In this document: in pieces, positions 1-7,570 of the stretch
How positions within the stretch are numbered: the first letter of the stretch is position 1
How the letters are laid out: every line of letters begins with the position of its first letter
From: Bdellovibrio sp. ZAP7
Lineage (GTDB): Bacteria > Bdellovibrionota > UBA1018 > CAIMNF01
Direction: 5' to 3'
Assembly: GCA_945874535.1 (NCBI GenBank)
Contig: CAMCGZ010000015.1
Span: forward strand, 1-59,647
Length of the DNA: 59,647 bases
Notes under the pieces: generated by a model
Told to the model about the DNA's origin: nothing
The model's database searches: none
Seen by the model: only the letters and a program-made list of their open reading frames with translations
Program-made: the position numbers and the translations under genes

Positions 1-245
1 TTCCTGTAGAGCTCTTGCGTCCACGGCCATTGATCGAAGCGATTTCCAGTACCGGGGGAGTCGATCTCAATGAGGTTTCAATCGAGTTCGGCAATGAATT
101 AGCGCTCAAGCGATTCCCATCGGTGTTTGCGGGTGGAGAAATGCTCGATTGGTCGGCTCCTACCGGGGGCTTTTTGATTCAAGGTGCGGTGACTCAGGGA
201 GCGGTTGCAGGCCAGAGTATGTTGAATTACCTTCAAGGCCTATGA
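1..245 (+). CDS. HI0933/YhiN-type flavoprotein, C-terminal end (partial)
   Basis: The reading frame is open to the left edge, so only about the last 81 residues are present. The tail contains FAGGEMLDWSAPTGGFLIQGA followed by a Gly/Ala-rich helix. This is the C-terminal FAD-contacting signature of the HI0933/YhiN flavoprotein family (NAD(P)/FAD-dependent oxidoreductases of unknown substrate; TIGR03862-like members have AGEMLDWEAPTGG). An imperfect hairpin (7-bp arms at 248-254 and 269-275) follows the stop codon but has no T-tract, so it is not a convincing terminator. The function beyond being a flavoprotein cannot be judged from this fragment. Confidence 0.8.
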   Translation, partial: PVELLRPRPLIEAISSTGGVDLNEVSIEFGNELALKRFPSVFAGGEMLDWSAPTGGFLIQGAVTQGAVAGQSMLNYLQGL

Positions 246-271
246 AGCCACTCATTCAAGTTGAAGAGTGA

Positions 272-424
272 GTGGGGTCGGATCAGTGCTCCACTGGGCC
301 CATGAAACTCGTCCCGGGTGCGGGCGTGACGCCTTGCGCTGCTGCACTGGCAGCCGAGGTGGCAGGCTATCAGAACTTGGGAGTCTACGATGGCTCTTGG
401 AGTGAGTGGGGACAGATTCCGTAA
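272..424 (+). pseudogene. Rhodanese (SseA-type) C-terminal relic
   Basis: A 40-codon stretch beginning at ATG 302 and ending at TAA 422-424 encodes a peptide ending YDGSWSEWGQIP. The preceding part reads GAGVTPCAAALAAEVAGY. GSGVTA...LALELAG...YDGSWSEWG is the end of the catalytic domain of thiosulfate/3-mercaptopyruvate sulfurtransferases. The active-site CGSG loop is replaced by VPGAG, an in-frame stop at 269-271 lies just upstream, and the rest of the enzyme is absent. It is therefore a decayed 3' remnant and not a small gene. It is squeezed between the flavoprotein end and the convergent hydrolase gene. Confidence 0.65.
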
Positions 425-430
425 TTTCAG

Positions 431-1312
431 CTATTCGAGGAGCTTCAGAAACCGCTCCCGGTGGATCCCTGACTCGATGAACAGGGCCTGAATGTGGCCA
501 GCCTCAGGGATCAAAATCCACTCTTTTTTGCCGGGTAGTGCATCGAAGAGTTCTTTTCCCAGATCGGTTTTAATCATTCGATCCTTGGATCCATGGATCA
601 CGAAGTAATCCGCTTTTGGCAGTGTTTGGAGCTTCTTTTCGGGCGACCAGCGGTCGGAAAGGAGAAGCCACGAAAGAGGTTGGAACAGCGTCGTCATCCA
701 ATGCTGGGACAATACACTGGCGCCTGCACTCTGATAGGACATGAAAGTCGAATCCAGAACGACCTTGTGCAAGGTGTTCGGGACTTGTCCGCTCTCATTG
801 AGTTCGGAAAGAGCTCTGAGTGCCACAGCTCCACCCAGGCTTTGAGCAAAAATGATCTGGGGTACTCCCTGGTAGCGGAGTGACTTTCCAGTCTCAAAAA
901 ACCAACGAAGGGCAACCATGCCGTCTCTCACGGTCGACTCGGGGCTCGGTTCACCCTCCGAGTCTCCGTATCCGGCGTAATCGAAGATGTAGTAGTCGTA
1001 GCCTTGCTCCAGGATCCACGCGAGAGAGAAGAAGTGAGAGGAGCGGTTCTCGCCATTGCCATGAAAAAAAAGAATGAATCCCTTCGGCTTTGGAAGAGAA
1101 TTCTGCCTGAACCACCATCCATGAATCCGGGCAGGCTGACCTTGATTCACCGTATCCAATGAAACGGTTTCGTAGGGATATCCGAGTTTCTCGGGGTGAA
1201 TATGCCAGACACGGGTCGGGGCGTACAGCAGGGAGCTGCAGCCCGGTAAGAGACAGGCCAAGAGCAATAAAATGAACCTGCTCTTCTTCCACCTAAAAGT
1301 AGATGATGCCAT
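431..1312 (-). CDS. Alpha/beta-hydrolase lipoprotein
   Basis: 293 residues. An N-terminal signal with a lipobox-like LLPGC predicts a lipoprotein. The hydrolase domain shows the oxyanion-side FFHGNGEN motif (about 82-89), a nucleophile elbow AQSLGGA with a candidate catalytic Ser (Ala replaces the first Gly of GxSxG), an acid in HGSKDRM and a C-terminal EAGHIQA histidine. The set resembles the YqiA/BEM46-like alpha/beta hydrolases (esterase or peptidase-like). Its ATG lies inside the end of the upstream DUF4105 gene (20-nt overlap), so the two are co-transcribed and probably translationally coupled. Substrate unknown. Confidence 0.85.
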   Translation of the reverse strand: MASSTFRWKKSRFILLLLACLLPGCSSLLYAPTRVWHIHPEKLGYPYETVSLDTVNQGQPARIHGWWFRQNSLPKPKGFILFFHGNGENRSSHFFSLAWILEQGYDYYIFDYAGYGDSEGEPSPESTVRDGMVALRWFFETGKSLRYQGVPQIIFAQSLGGAVALRALSELNESGQVPNTLHKVVLDSTFMSYQSAGASVLSQHWMTTLFQPLSWLLLSDRWSPEKKLQTLPKADYFVIHGSKDRMIKTDLGKELFDALPGKKEWILIPEAGHIQALFIESGIHRERFLKLLE

Positions 1313-3146
1313 TCAGTCCAACCACCTCTCGAGTCTGTGAGCCTGCCCATTCTTTCCGGAGTTCGAGATCGAGTCCGAATCGATTCGCAAAAATGATCCG
1401 TTGGTCCATTCTCAAGCTGTGAGTCCATTGGGTCATGGCGGTAAAATCAAAACGAGACAGGGTTTCGATTCGGGTCTTGATCGATGGAGTCCATTCCCAA
1501 ATCATCCCGATGGTGGGCATCAGATCGAATTTCCACTTAGAGTCGGTGAAGTCTCCGCCATATCCGGGTTCTATGGAAAAGAGTCCGTAAAGAGTGCCCG
1601 AATGGGCCAGACTCATGGCCCTCCCGGCACCGGCCCGGATGGATCCTATCGGGCAGTCCTGCTGATTCATGCAATCGATAGACCAACGGCGTGAGAAGCC
1701 CAACTTGAATGCATAGGACCACTGGTGCAGAAGGGGGTGATCCGGAGACAGGGCAACGAGATCGATCAATGTCAAATCATTGAGAATCGCACGATTCAAT
1801 TCCGGCTGAATGCGGATCCCGATCCGTCCGAAATCAATTTGCAGATGCCGGGGGTATCCGATGGAAGGATCCATCAGGTCATGGTGTGCAGCCCGGGCCT
1901 CAAACATGGGGTTCAATCGTGCTCCATGACCGCTGAAGCTCCATTCAGCTCCGAATTTGATCCGCCTCGAACCATGGCCCAGATCGGGGCGTTCGAATTC
2001 GGGGGGTGTGACATTCCTGACTGCCCCAGGCCCGTTTGCGGCCGCCCTTGCCCTCAAGAGGCCGTCTTTTTCCTGAATTCTGGATGGATCCTTTTTCAGA
2101 TCCGAAGCATCGATCAAAACATCGAGAACAGCCGGATCCTCGGGGCGATGAGATCCTGGACTCCAGCCTTCACGTACGGATGTTTGCTGTTGTTCATTGA
2201 GGTGGGAATAGGTTGTCTTTGCCGTCATGAAGAGGGAGGGGCGGTACCGGACATTTTGGACTAATCCTGGAATCGACTGGAGAGCTTTGATCGATTCGGA
2301 GGGAATCAGATAAACGGGTCTGGACTGGAAGAATCTGATTTCGGGAAGTGCCCCCTCAATCCCTCTTAAAATGTGGTACGAGCAGTTCTCGTTGAAGTAA
2401 AAATACTGAAAATGGGTGTTTCCGAGTTCCCAAAGGTGAAGAATCAAACGGTCGATCTGTTCGGGCGTGAGGTTCAGTTCATAAAGCCAGAGGTCTCTCG
2501 ACTCTGAATCATTGTATTCACGGACCTTGTAATAAAAGGGTAGTGCCGAAAACGAGGCTGGGAACACTCCGATCAAACCATAGAGGGCATAGAGCGCCGG
2601 GTTCGATGTGGTGGGATTGGCAGCAAAGTTGATACCGGTATCGAACAATTCATTCTCGTTATCGCCCGAGAATTTCAAAAAACTGTGTCCGAAGACCGAA
2701 GCCGCACTGCCCGGATGGTAGGACGTGAAGACCACGCTCGCTTTCTTGCGTTGGATTCGACTCAGGTAATTCTCAAGGTTTTTGCATGAGGTTGCAGGAA
2801 GGTCTTTCCAGAGGCTTTGATCCTGAAGCTGGGATCTGAGGTATTTGAGTCGGGCAGGAAACCGGCACTGGGCATGAAGGTCTCCGTATTCGGAGACAGG
2901 TTGGAAGAACCCGGCTAAGGTCTGCCGGAGTTCGCTCTCGGGGTCCTCTTTTCCCGAGCCGGAGAAGAAGAAATCCTGACCATCGACTTCGCTCTGTTCG
3001 CGCCCTGCCCAGTCGACCTGGTACTGGAGCAATCCCTTCCATCCGGATGAATTCGAGATCTCCCGGATGAGGGTTTCATTCCATGCGGGGGCGGCATGTG
3101 CCGTTCCAACCAAAAGAAAGTAGAGGTGAAAAAAGAAAAGGCCCAC
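1293..3146 (-). CDS. DUF4105 (Lnb N-terminal-like) exported protein
   Basis: 617 residues, starting at GTG with a signal peptide ending near THAA. The middle carries the DUF4105 signature: TSYHPGSAASVFGHSFLKF, a DTGINFAA segment, YYKVREYND and NENCSYHILRGIEGA, with conserved His and Cys typical of this NlpC/P60-like periplasmic domain. The C-terminal third is rich in alternating hydrophobic and aromatic strands and may be a membrane-associated beta domain. Family members occur in many Gram-negatives; the Lnb name comes from lacto-N-biosidase, but most members have no known substrate. The GTG start and signal-peptide codons overlap the terminator of the upstream DUF3015 gene. It is followed by the overlapping hydrolase lipoprotein gene. 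Confidence 0.85.
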   Translation of the reverse strand: MGLFFFHLYFLLVGTAHAAPAWNETLIREISNSSGWKGLLQYQVDWAGREQSEVDGQDFFFSGSGKEDPESELRQTLAGFFQPVSEYGDLHAQCRFPARLKYLRSQLQDQSLWKDLPATSCKNLENYLSRIQRKKASVVFTSYHPGSAASVFGHSFLKFSGDNENELFDTGINFAANPTTSNPALYALYGLIGVFPASFSALPFYYKVREYNDSESRDLWLYELNLTPEQIDRLILHLWELGNTHFQYFYFNENCSYHILRGIEGALPEIRFFQSRPVYLIPSESIKALQSIPGLVQNVRYRPSLFMTAKTTYSHLNEQQQTSVREGWSPGSHRPEDPAVLDVLIDASDLKKDPSRIQEKDGLLRARAAANGPGAVRNVTPPEFERPDLGHGSRRIKFGAEWSFSGHGARLNPMFEARAAHHDLMDPSIGYPRHLQIDFGRIGIRIQPELNRAILNDLTLIDLVALSPDHPLLHQWSYAFKLGFSRRWSIDCMNQQDCPIGSIRAGAGRAMSLAHSGTLYGLFSIEPGYGGDFTDSKWKFDLMPTIGMIWEWTPSIKTRIETLSRFDFTAMTQWTHSLRMDQRIIFANRFGLDLELRKEWAGSQTREVVGLNGIIYF

Positions 3147-3178
3147 AGCCTTCCTGAATATCAGGAGAACTGTGGGCC
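3130..3178 (-). terminator. Intrinsic terminator of the DUF3015 gene, overlapping the next start codon
   Basis: Arms GGCCCACAG (3140-3148) and CTGTGGGCC (3170-3178) pair perfectly over 9 bp. An inner 7-bp stem (3151-3157 with 3161-3167, loop ATA) extends the hairpin. Read on the minus strand it is followed by CTTTTCTTTT (3139-3130), a textbook U-tract. The GTG start of the DUF4105 gene (3144-3146) lies inside the downstream arm, and the U-tract encodes the Phe run of its signal peptide. Confidence 0.85.
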
Positions 3179-3195
3179 GTCGAGTTCAGAATGGA

Positions 3196-3681
3196 TCAGT
3201 ACATTACGCTGAAGAGGTTGTTGGTGATTTCGTTTGAAGTCTGATTCGACTTGGCAAAAATCTTGGTGTAGTTCGACTTCAGATAATTGCCGAATTGCTC
3301 GCGGTTGTTAGCGCCCACGAGGTCTGCCAGACCATTCAGGGTCTCGCCATTTCCTCTGGAGATCTCGTTTTTCAGCATCTCCTGGTTAGCAGCGACATAC
3401 TGTTCGATTTTTTCTTTGGATGCGAAAATCGAACCGCCTTCGCAGTTCGAGGTGCCGAATGAGATTCCGAAAGTCTGACTTCCGAAAGTGCCATTGGTGG
3501 TGGCGGCAAAGATTTGCATCTTATTGTTTTCTGGAAAAACGATCGATCCCAGTCCGCACCCTGCCATGCCGTAGCCGCCGGTGTTGGCACGTCCTGCGAT
3601 GCCTTTGGCATTTGCGGACGCTGCAGTCAGAGTGATGATCAGAAGGGTGAGGCCAAGGGCCAGAATACGGGTTGAGTTCAT
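3196..3681 (-). CDS. DUF3015 family secreted protein
   Basis: 161 residues. The start is ATG 3681, chosen because AAGGAG lies 6 nt upstream on the minus strand and because a typical signal peptide (LALGLTLLIITLTAASANA) follows. The mature part begins KGIAGRANTGGYGMAGCGLGSIVF and contains AATTNGTFGSQTFGISFGTSNC, the hallmark of DUF3015, a small periplasmic family common in Bdellovibrio and some gammaproteobacteria. The two Cys could form a disulfide. Function unknown. Transcription probably ends at the strong hairpin just downstream. Confidence 0.88.
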   Translation of the reverse strand: MNSTRILALGLTLLIITLTAASANAKGIAGRANTGGYGMAGCGLGSIVFPENNKMQIFAATTNGTFGSQTFGISFGTSNCEGGSIFASKEKIEQYVAANQEMLKNEISRGNGETLNGLADLVGANNREQFGNYLKSNYTKIFAKSNQTSNEITNNLFSVMY

Positions 3682-3759
3682 GAATCGCTCCTTGTGAGTG
3701 TTGGGTTGAAATCTTATTTTAGTTCCGGGTTCTGGCATCCACAAGAGCCATGAGTTTGG

Positions 3760-4130
3760 CTATCGGATCAATGTGATCGCATTCGAGGTGAAGGCCCAGG
3801 TCGCAGGGGATTGGTTGTAAACAGATGCACCGGCGGTGTGGGTGGTTTTCTCGATTTTGAGTTGACCGTCCGCAACCAGTTGAACCAAAAAACTTTCAGT
3901 GGATATCGTCAAATCCGTGTCGTAACAGTAGATGAGTCCATCGGGTGTGATGGCGGAAGGCACGACATTGAATAGAGTTGTGTCTTGATCGTGTCTTCGA
4001 AAAAATCCCACGAACAGAGCACGCCCGGGTTCCCGGATTTGCCGTACCTTGAAGGATTGATGTAACCGGCTGCAAAAAGGGTGACCATCAACAGAAATGC
4101 TCGGACGAGGATGTATGGATGTGGCTTCAT
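3760..4130 (-). pseudogene. Frameshifted small secreted protein
   Basis: The ATG at 4130 overlaps the stop of the upstream FAD oxidoreductase gene (ATGA). It begins a signal-peptide-like frame (PYILVRAFLLMVTLFAAGYI) that runs to a stop at 3909. The rest of a plausible protein (TTLFNVVPSAITPDGLIYCYD... ending SNAITLIR, stop at 3760) lies in the -1 frame. A U_UUU_UUC heptamer sits exactly in phase in the zero frame at 4005-3999. This allows a -1 programmed shift, but a simple one-base mutation or an assembly error is more likely. No family recognised. Confidence 0.55.
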
Positions 4131-5335
4131 TTCTTTGAGGCCGGGAGTCGGCCTTCTTTGTTCTGTTTCTCAACTTTTGAAAGCACCGGCGAGTAGTAGT
4201 GATCCCAGAGTTTGTTCCGGAATTTGTGGGTGGGATCCAGTTTCTTTTTCAACAGGAAGTACTCGTGGGCCCGCGGGTATTCGGTCTGGAATTGTGCGGG
4301 AGTGGCATGGATCTGGTAGGGCAGGTAGTGCCGACCCTTCACAGAGATGACTTCGTCGATCAGCTCACGTGTCCAAGTGGCCACCCGGGTCCGGGCCTTT
4401 TCACCGGTTCCCTGCTCGTAATAGACTACCAGAGCAAATACCTCCTCGGGCGCCCAGGCGAGAAGCGTTCCCGGATCGGGGAGTGCGTGCCGGATGGAGA
4501 CATTGAATACTTTCACGCGGTGCTTCGCCAAGACTTTCCGCATTTTCGGGATAAACTCATTCAGCCGTTTTACCGGGACAAAATACTCTTGTAAGACGAA
4601 TGTCGATCGATCCCGACTGGGGGGTTCGAGTTCCGCCACATCGTAGCTGGCTTCGTGGTTTCTCCAAACCACCGATTCGGTGGAGTTCAGGATCGGGTCG
4701 ATCACGCCACTCCGGATGAGTTTCCCTCCCGGCAGGTGATTCAGCGTTTTGATTGCGCGTGGCTGGAACACGTACTTCTGGTTCCGTGGAATCAAGCGTT
4801 CGGTTTCGGTCAGGGACTTATCGGTTCTTCTCCACTCGACGGAATTCACAGTCTTGTAGAAGGGGGGATATAGATCGGCGTTCTGGAACACGACTGACTT
4901 GTCGTCCCTGATTCTGCTCAGAAAGTACTGCAGGTATTGATCGACTCGGATTCGTTGATGGTGTTTCTCGACCTTGTGATTTTCGGTCAGAGAGAGGGTG
5001 ACTTCAACAATGACTCCGATGCCTCCGTAACCGCCAATCGCTCCGTAAAAGATTTCACTGTTTCGGGTCGGACTGGCTTCGATCAGTGATCCGTCTGCCA
5101 GAACCACCCGGATCGACTCCACCGATCGAACGAGAGGTCCTTCTCCGATGTACCGTCCATGGACATTCACGCTCAGGGAGCCACCCACAGTGAAATTCGA
5201 ATAGGTTTGCATGATCCGGAGCGAAAGATCGTGCGGGTCGATCGCTTCTTGGATGTCGCGCCACGTGATTCCTGCCTGGACTCGGATCTTACGATTCTGA
5301 ACATCCAGCGCCAGAACCCGGTTTAGACCCCGCAT
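4127..5335 (-). CDS. FAD-binding (PCMH-type) oxidoreductase, N-terminus disrupted
   Basis: 402 residues from ATG 5335. MRGLNRVLALDVQNRKIRVQAGITWRDIQ opens the part of a PCMH FAD-binding domain that follows the flavin loop; VGGSLSVNVHGR and GAIGGYGGIGVI complete the FAD site. The C-terminal half fits the ALO/BBE-like oxidases (D-arabinono-lactone or gulonolactone oxidase relatives). The first part of the domain, usually containing a SIGGGRxSMGGQ-like loop, is missing here. Fragments of the natural N-terminus lie upstream in another frame (5323-5469). The enzyme is therefore probably inactive or expressed as a truncated form. The stop overlaps the start of the next gene. Confidence 0.7.
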   Translation of the reverse strand: MRGLNRVLALDVQNRKIRVQAGITWRDIQEAIDPHDLSLRIMQTYSNFTVGGSLSVNVHGRYIGEGPLVRSVESIRVVLADGSLIEASPTRNSEIFYGAIGGYGGIGVIVEVTLSLTENHKVEKHHQRIRVDQYLQYFLSRIRDDKSVVFQNADLYPPFYKTVNSVEWRRTDKSLTETERLIPRNQKYVFQPRAIKTLNHLPGGKLIRSGVIDPILNSTESVVWRNHEASYDVAELEPPSRDRSTFVLQEYFVPVKRLNEFIPKMRKVLAKHRVKVFNVSIRHALPDPGTLLAWAPEEVFALVVYYEQGTGEKARTRVATWTRELIDEVISVKGRHYLPYQIHATPAQFQTEYPRAHEYFLLKKKLDPTHKFRNKLWDHYYSPVLSKVEKQNKEGRLPASKK

Positions 5336-5469
5336 GTCGATCTGGACCGCTCTTTCGGTCGGGAAACAGATTGCACCCGGATCGGATTGAGCCCTGTGAT
5401 GTCATTCACAATCTCAGTTGCCTGAGAACTCAGTATCGGAAAAACGAATATCAGGATCAGCCATCCCAT
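5323..5469 (-). pseudogene. Out-of-frame N-terminal piece of the FAD oxidoreductase
   Basis: From ATG 5469 a 48-codon frame encodes a signal-peptide-like start (MGWLILIFVFPILSSQA) followed by TEIVNDITGLNPIRVQSV. This is the usual beginning of exported FAD-binding oxidoreductases ('VNDxTxLNPxxV'). It stops at 5323-5325, overlapping the 402-residue remainder in the other frame. The two pieces do not add up to a full domain: roughly 30 residues covering the flavin-binding loop are absent. A deletion that also changed frame explains this better than a single-base error. Confidence 0.5.
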
Positions 5470-5510
5470 GCTTCGAGTTTAACTTCGAAAGCCGGGTAGG
5501 TGAAGCAGGT

Positions 5511-6152
5511 TCAAGGAAGTGTTGCTTTGAAATAACGGTCGAGTGCGACGGTCGTCAGGCGTTCGATGGACTCGGCAAAATATTCCTCGTTGTCATCATT
5601 GAGGGTGACGTAAGGGTCGTTGTAGTAGTCCACCTTCGGATTTGCCTCGGTGGTGATGAGAAATCGAGCCAAGTGCACAGGCTCATGGCTTAAAACCCGG
5701 ATGGCGTATTCGGTACTGGAGGCCAGTCGGGTCAGGTTGAAGAACATGAAGATTTGTCGTCCGTGGATGTTGGTGAGTCCCGCAATGAAGGCGCCGTCTT
5801 TCTCGGTTCTGCCTTCGGACGCAAGTACCCTGATTTTGGCTTCGGCGTCCGAACGTTTCAGACCTGCCACTTCGTCGACACCGAGGGCATCGAAGATCGA
5901 AAGACTACCGTAGCCGAAGATGATTCTGAATTCCGTGAAATCGGCTTGATTCTTACCGGGGGCATCGAAGGGGTCAAGATCGATGATCTGATCGAGTACG
6001 ACTCCGGGTTTTCCAGGATTGGCCATCCACTGGAATGGAAAACTCAGGTCATCGCGGTTGAATCCCGGACGGACCGGATTCTGGGCTGAAGCCGTCTGGA
6101 TCCCTCCAGCAACCGCCAACAAAACGAGACACAGTAAAGATGAAGTTTTCAT
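5511..6152 (-). CDS. Secreted protein with HEPVH motif, unknown function
   Basis: 213 residues from ATG 6152; a TTG 12 nt further upstream is an alternative start. The signal peptide ends near TASA. No family recognised. Residues 156-160 read HEPVH and are followed about 30 residues later by an acidic helix EEYFAESIE (189-197). This superficially resembles the HExxH...E zinc site of zincins, but Pro inside the HExxH helix is unusual, so enzymatic activity is only a possibility. N-terminal and C-terminal halves are uninterrupted and codon use looks like its neighbours. It lies upstream of the disrupted FAD oxidoreductase on the same strand. Confidence 0.7.
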   Translation of the reverse strand: MKTSSLLCLVLLAVAGGIQTASAQNPVRPGFNRDDLSFPFQWMANPGKPGVVLDQIIDLDPFDAPGKNQADFTEFRIIFGYGSLSIFDALGVDEVAGLKRSDAEAKIRVLASEGRTEKDGAFIAGLTNIHGRQIFMFFNLTRLASSTEYAIRVLSHEPVHLARFLITTEANPKVDYYNDPYVTLNDDNEEYFAESIERLTTVALDRYFKATLP

Positions 6153-6225
6153 ATCAAATACCAATTTTAAGGTTCAGCCGATGCGGAATCGAGCCAGAAT
6201 GTACTCAGGCGTAAGAGGAGAAGAT

Positions 6226-6483
6226 TCACTTCGACTTGGTCACAGTCCCGTCAACCGGATTGAAGTAAATTTCCACTTTCTTACCGGATTTGTCCTGGCC
6301 GTAGATCTCGTAGCAAGTGCCGGGCTGTTTGAATTTCCGGATCTTGTAACCTTCGGCTTCTTTCTGTTTTTTAAATTCCTCGACGCTCATCCACTTTTCT
6401 TTGGGCTGGTCGGTGCAATTCTTCTTTGCATGGGCGGGGAGTGACGCGATCGTGAGAACGGAAACAAATAAAACGAGGTTCAT
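6226..6483 (-). CDS. Small periplasmic PepSY-like protein
   Basis: 85 residues; start ATG 6483 with AAAGGAG 6-7 nt upstream. A signal peptide ends at PAHA. The mature part, KWMSVEEFKKQKEAEGYKIRKFKQPGTCYEIYGQDKSGKKVEIYFNPVDG, matches the PepSY_2/PepSY-like pattern (helix, then two strands ending in a 'V-E-x-Y-x-[DN]P-x-[TD]-G' turn). Such proteins are thought to bind or inhibit partners in the periplasm. The first Cys (CTDQ) and GTCYE Cys may pair. Divergent from the frameshifted gene at 6566. Confidence 0.82.
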   Translation of the reverse strand: MNLVLFVSVLTIASLPAHAKKNCTDQPKEKWMSVEEFKKQKEAEGYKIRKFKQPGTCYEIYGQDKSGKKVEIYFNPVDGTVTKSK

Positions 6484-6565
6484 GTGGGACTCCTTTTGCC
6501 CGGACCTTAGCATATCCTGGGCCCGAATGCTTGTGCTAAGCGTCAGCCTGTGGTACTTGACCCGC

Positions 6566-7545
6566 ATGATTCCATCTATCGGATTATTTTTGGCTGTTTT
6601 TACGGCATTTTTTGGATCCAGTGAAGCATGGGGCGGGGATTTGATCTTGGATTCCACTCGAAAGGCGGGGTGTTCTCGAGGGAGTTTTTGCCCTACGAGC
6701 TCGGGAAGGTGGTCACACCCTATTTTTTGAACCCTGAAACAGGGTTGGCATCCAGACGCTACCGGGGGGATTCTTGTTGTTTTGAAGTCAGCTACTTGTC
6801 CGGGATGAACCGTGTGAAGCGGATCAAGTGTTCCGGTCTGGTGTCTGACCTGAGAGTTCCGGGATATCCCGGATTCAGACCGGTGAGGGTTTCGGAGCTG
6901 GCCTCAGATCAGGAGAAGAGTTTCACTATTTTTAATGAAGACCTGAGCTTCATCTTGAACGGGTATGTCCACGACGAGGAGACCATTCGGATGGATCAGG
7001 CCATACTCGGTCTTCCTGATCGGAGTACCTTTCCGAGAAAGCTCTTTTCAGTGACCGTCCAGACCCGGGGATCTGTTTCTCTGGATGGCAAGAAAGGGCT
7101 CCATGTCAGTCAAAGATTCGAACTTGAAATAGGCAAGTTCGGGATTCTGGATTCCCGCAAAAAGGACGTTGCAACTTCTATCATCCGGAAACCCGGTGAC
7201 TTGGTTTTCAGTGATGGAACTGGAAAAATCCTGATCGTGAACGATCTCCTGTTGCCGAATGCGCTTCGGAATTTCATGATGGAGGCGGACCCTGCTTTGG
7301 CCGAAGTACTGGGTGACTTGGAACTACGCTCGCGGAACGAGCCGGTTTGCTATCGGATTATCGATCGGATTCCGACGGTGCGTTGGGTGCCCTTCAAGCT
7401 CTTACTGGTAGACTTCTTGTCCCGGCAGACTGCTGTGGTAGAGTGCGAGTTTCCCAAGCTCGAGGTCGCGGGTTCGAACCCCGTCCGCCGCTCCATTGAA
7501 TACATTGATTCTGAGTGTGTCCTTTTTTACGCACTGTGTTACTGA
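6566..7545 (+). pseudogene. Frameshifted secreted protein, 3' end fused to a tRNA fragment
   Basis: ATG 6566 starts a clear signal peptide (MIPSIGLFLAVFTAFFGSSEA) in one frame. The mature protein continues in the -1 frame from about 6628-6640 (GFHSKGGVFSREFLPYELGKVV...), where the G-rich run GGGGCGGGGA marks the likely lost base. The second frame stays open to 7545, but its last about 37 codons are the translated tRNA-Gly relic and what follows (EVAGSNPVRRS is the usual false translation of a tRNA 3' half). The true C-terminus is therefore probably missing. No family recognised. Broken at both ends, this is very likely a pseudogene. Confidence 0.6.
7435..7495 (+). pseudogene. tRNA-Gly(CCC) 3' fragment (possible attachment or recombination scar)
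   Basis: From GTGGTAGAGTG onward the sequence matches a tRNA-Gly: D-stem 3' strand GAGT, anticodon stem CGAGT/GCTCG with loop TTCCCAA (anticodon CCC), T-stem GCGGG/CCCGT with loop TTCGAAC, acceptor 3' strand CCGCCGC, discriminator T and an encoded CCA (7493-7495). The 5' acceptor strand should be GCGGCGG, but nothing like it lies where it should start (about 7422) and the D-stem 5' strand is mismatched. It is therefore a truncated tRNA, the pattern left when an element integrates into a tRNA 3' half. Confidence 0.72.
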
Positions 7546-7570
7546 AGACGTCTTGTGTCATGATGGATGC

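Noticed and set aside
248-275. Hairpin after the first gene as terminator
   Set aside because: Stem is interrupted and no T-tract follows.
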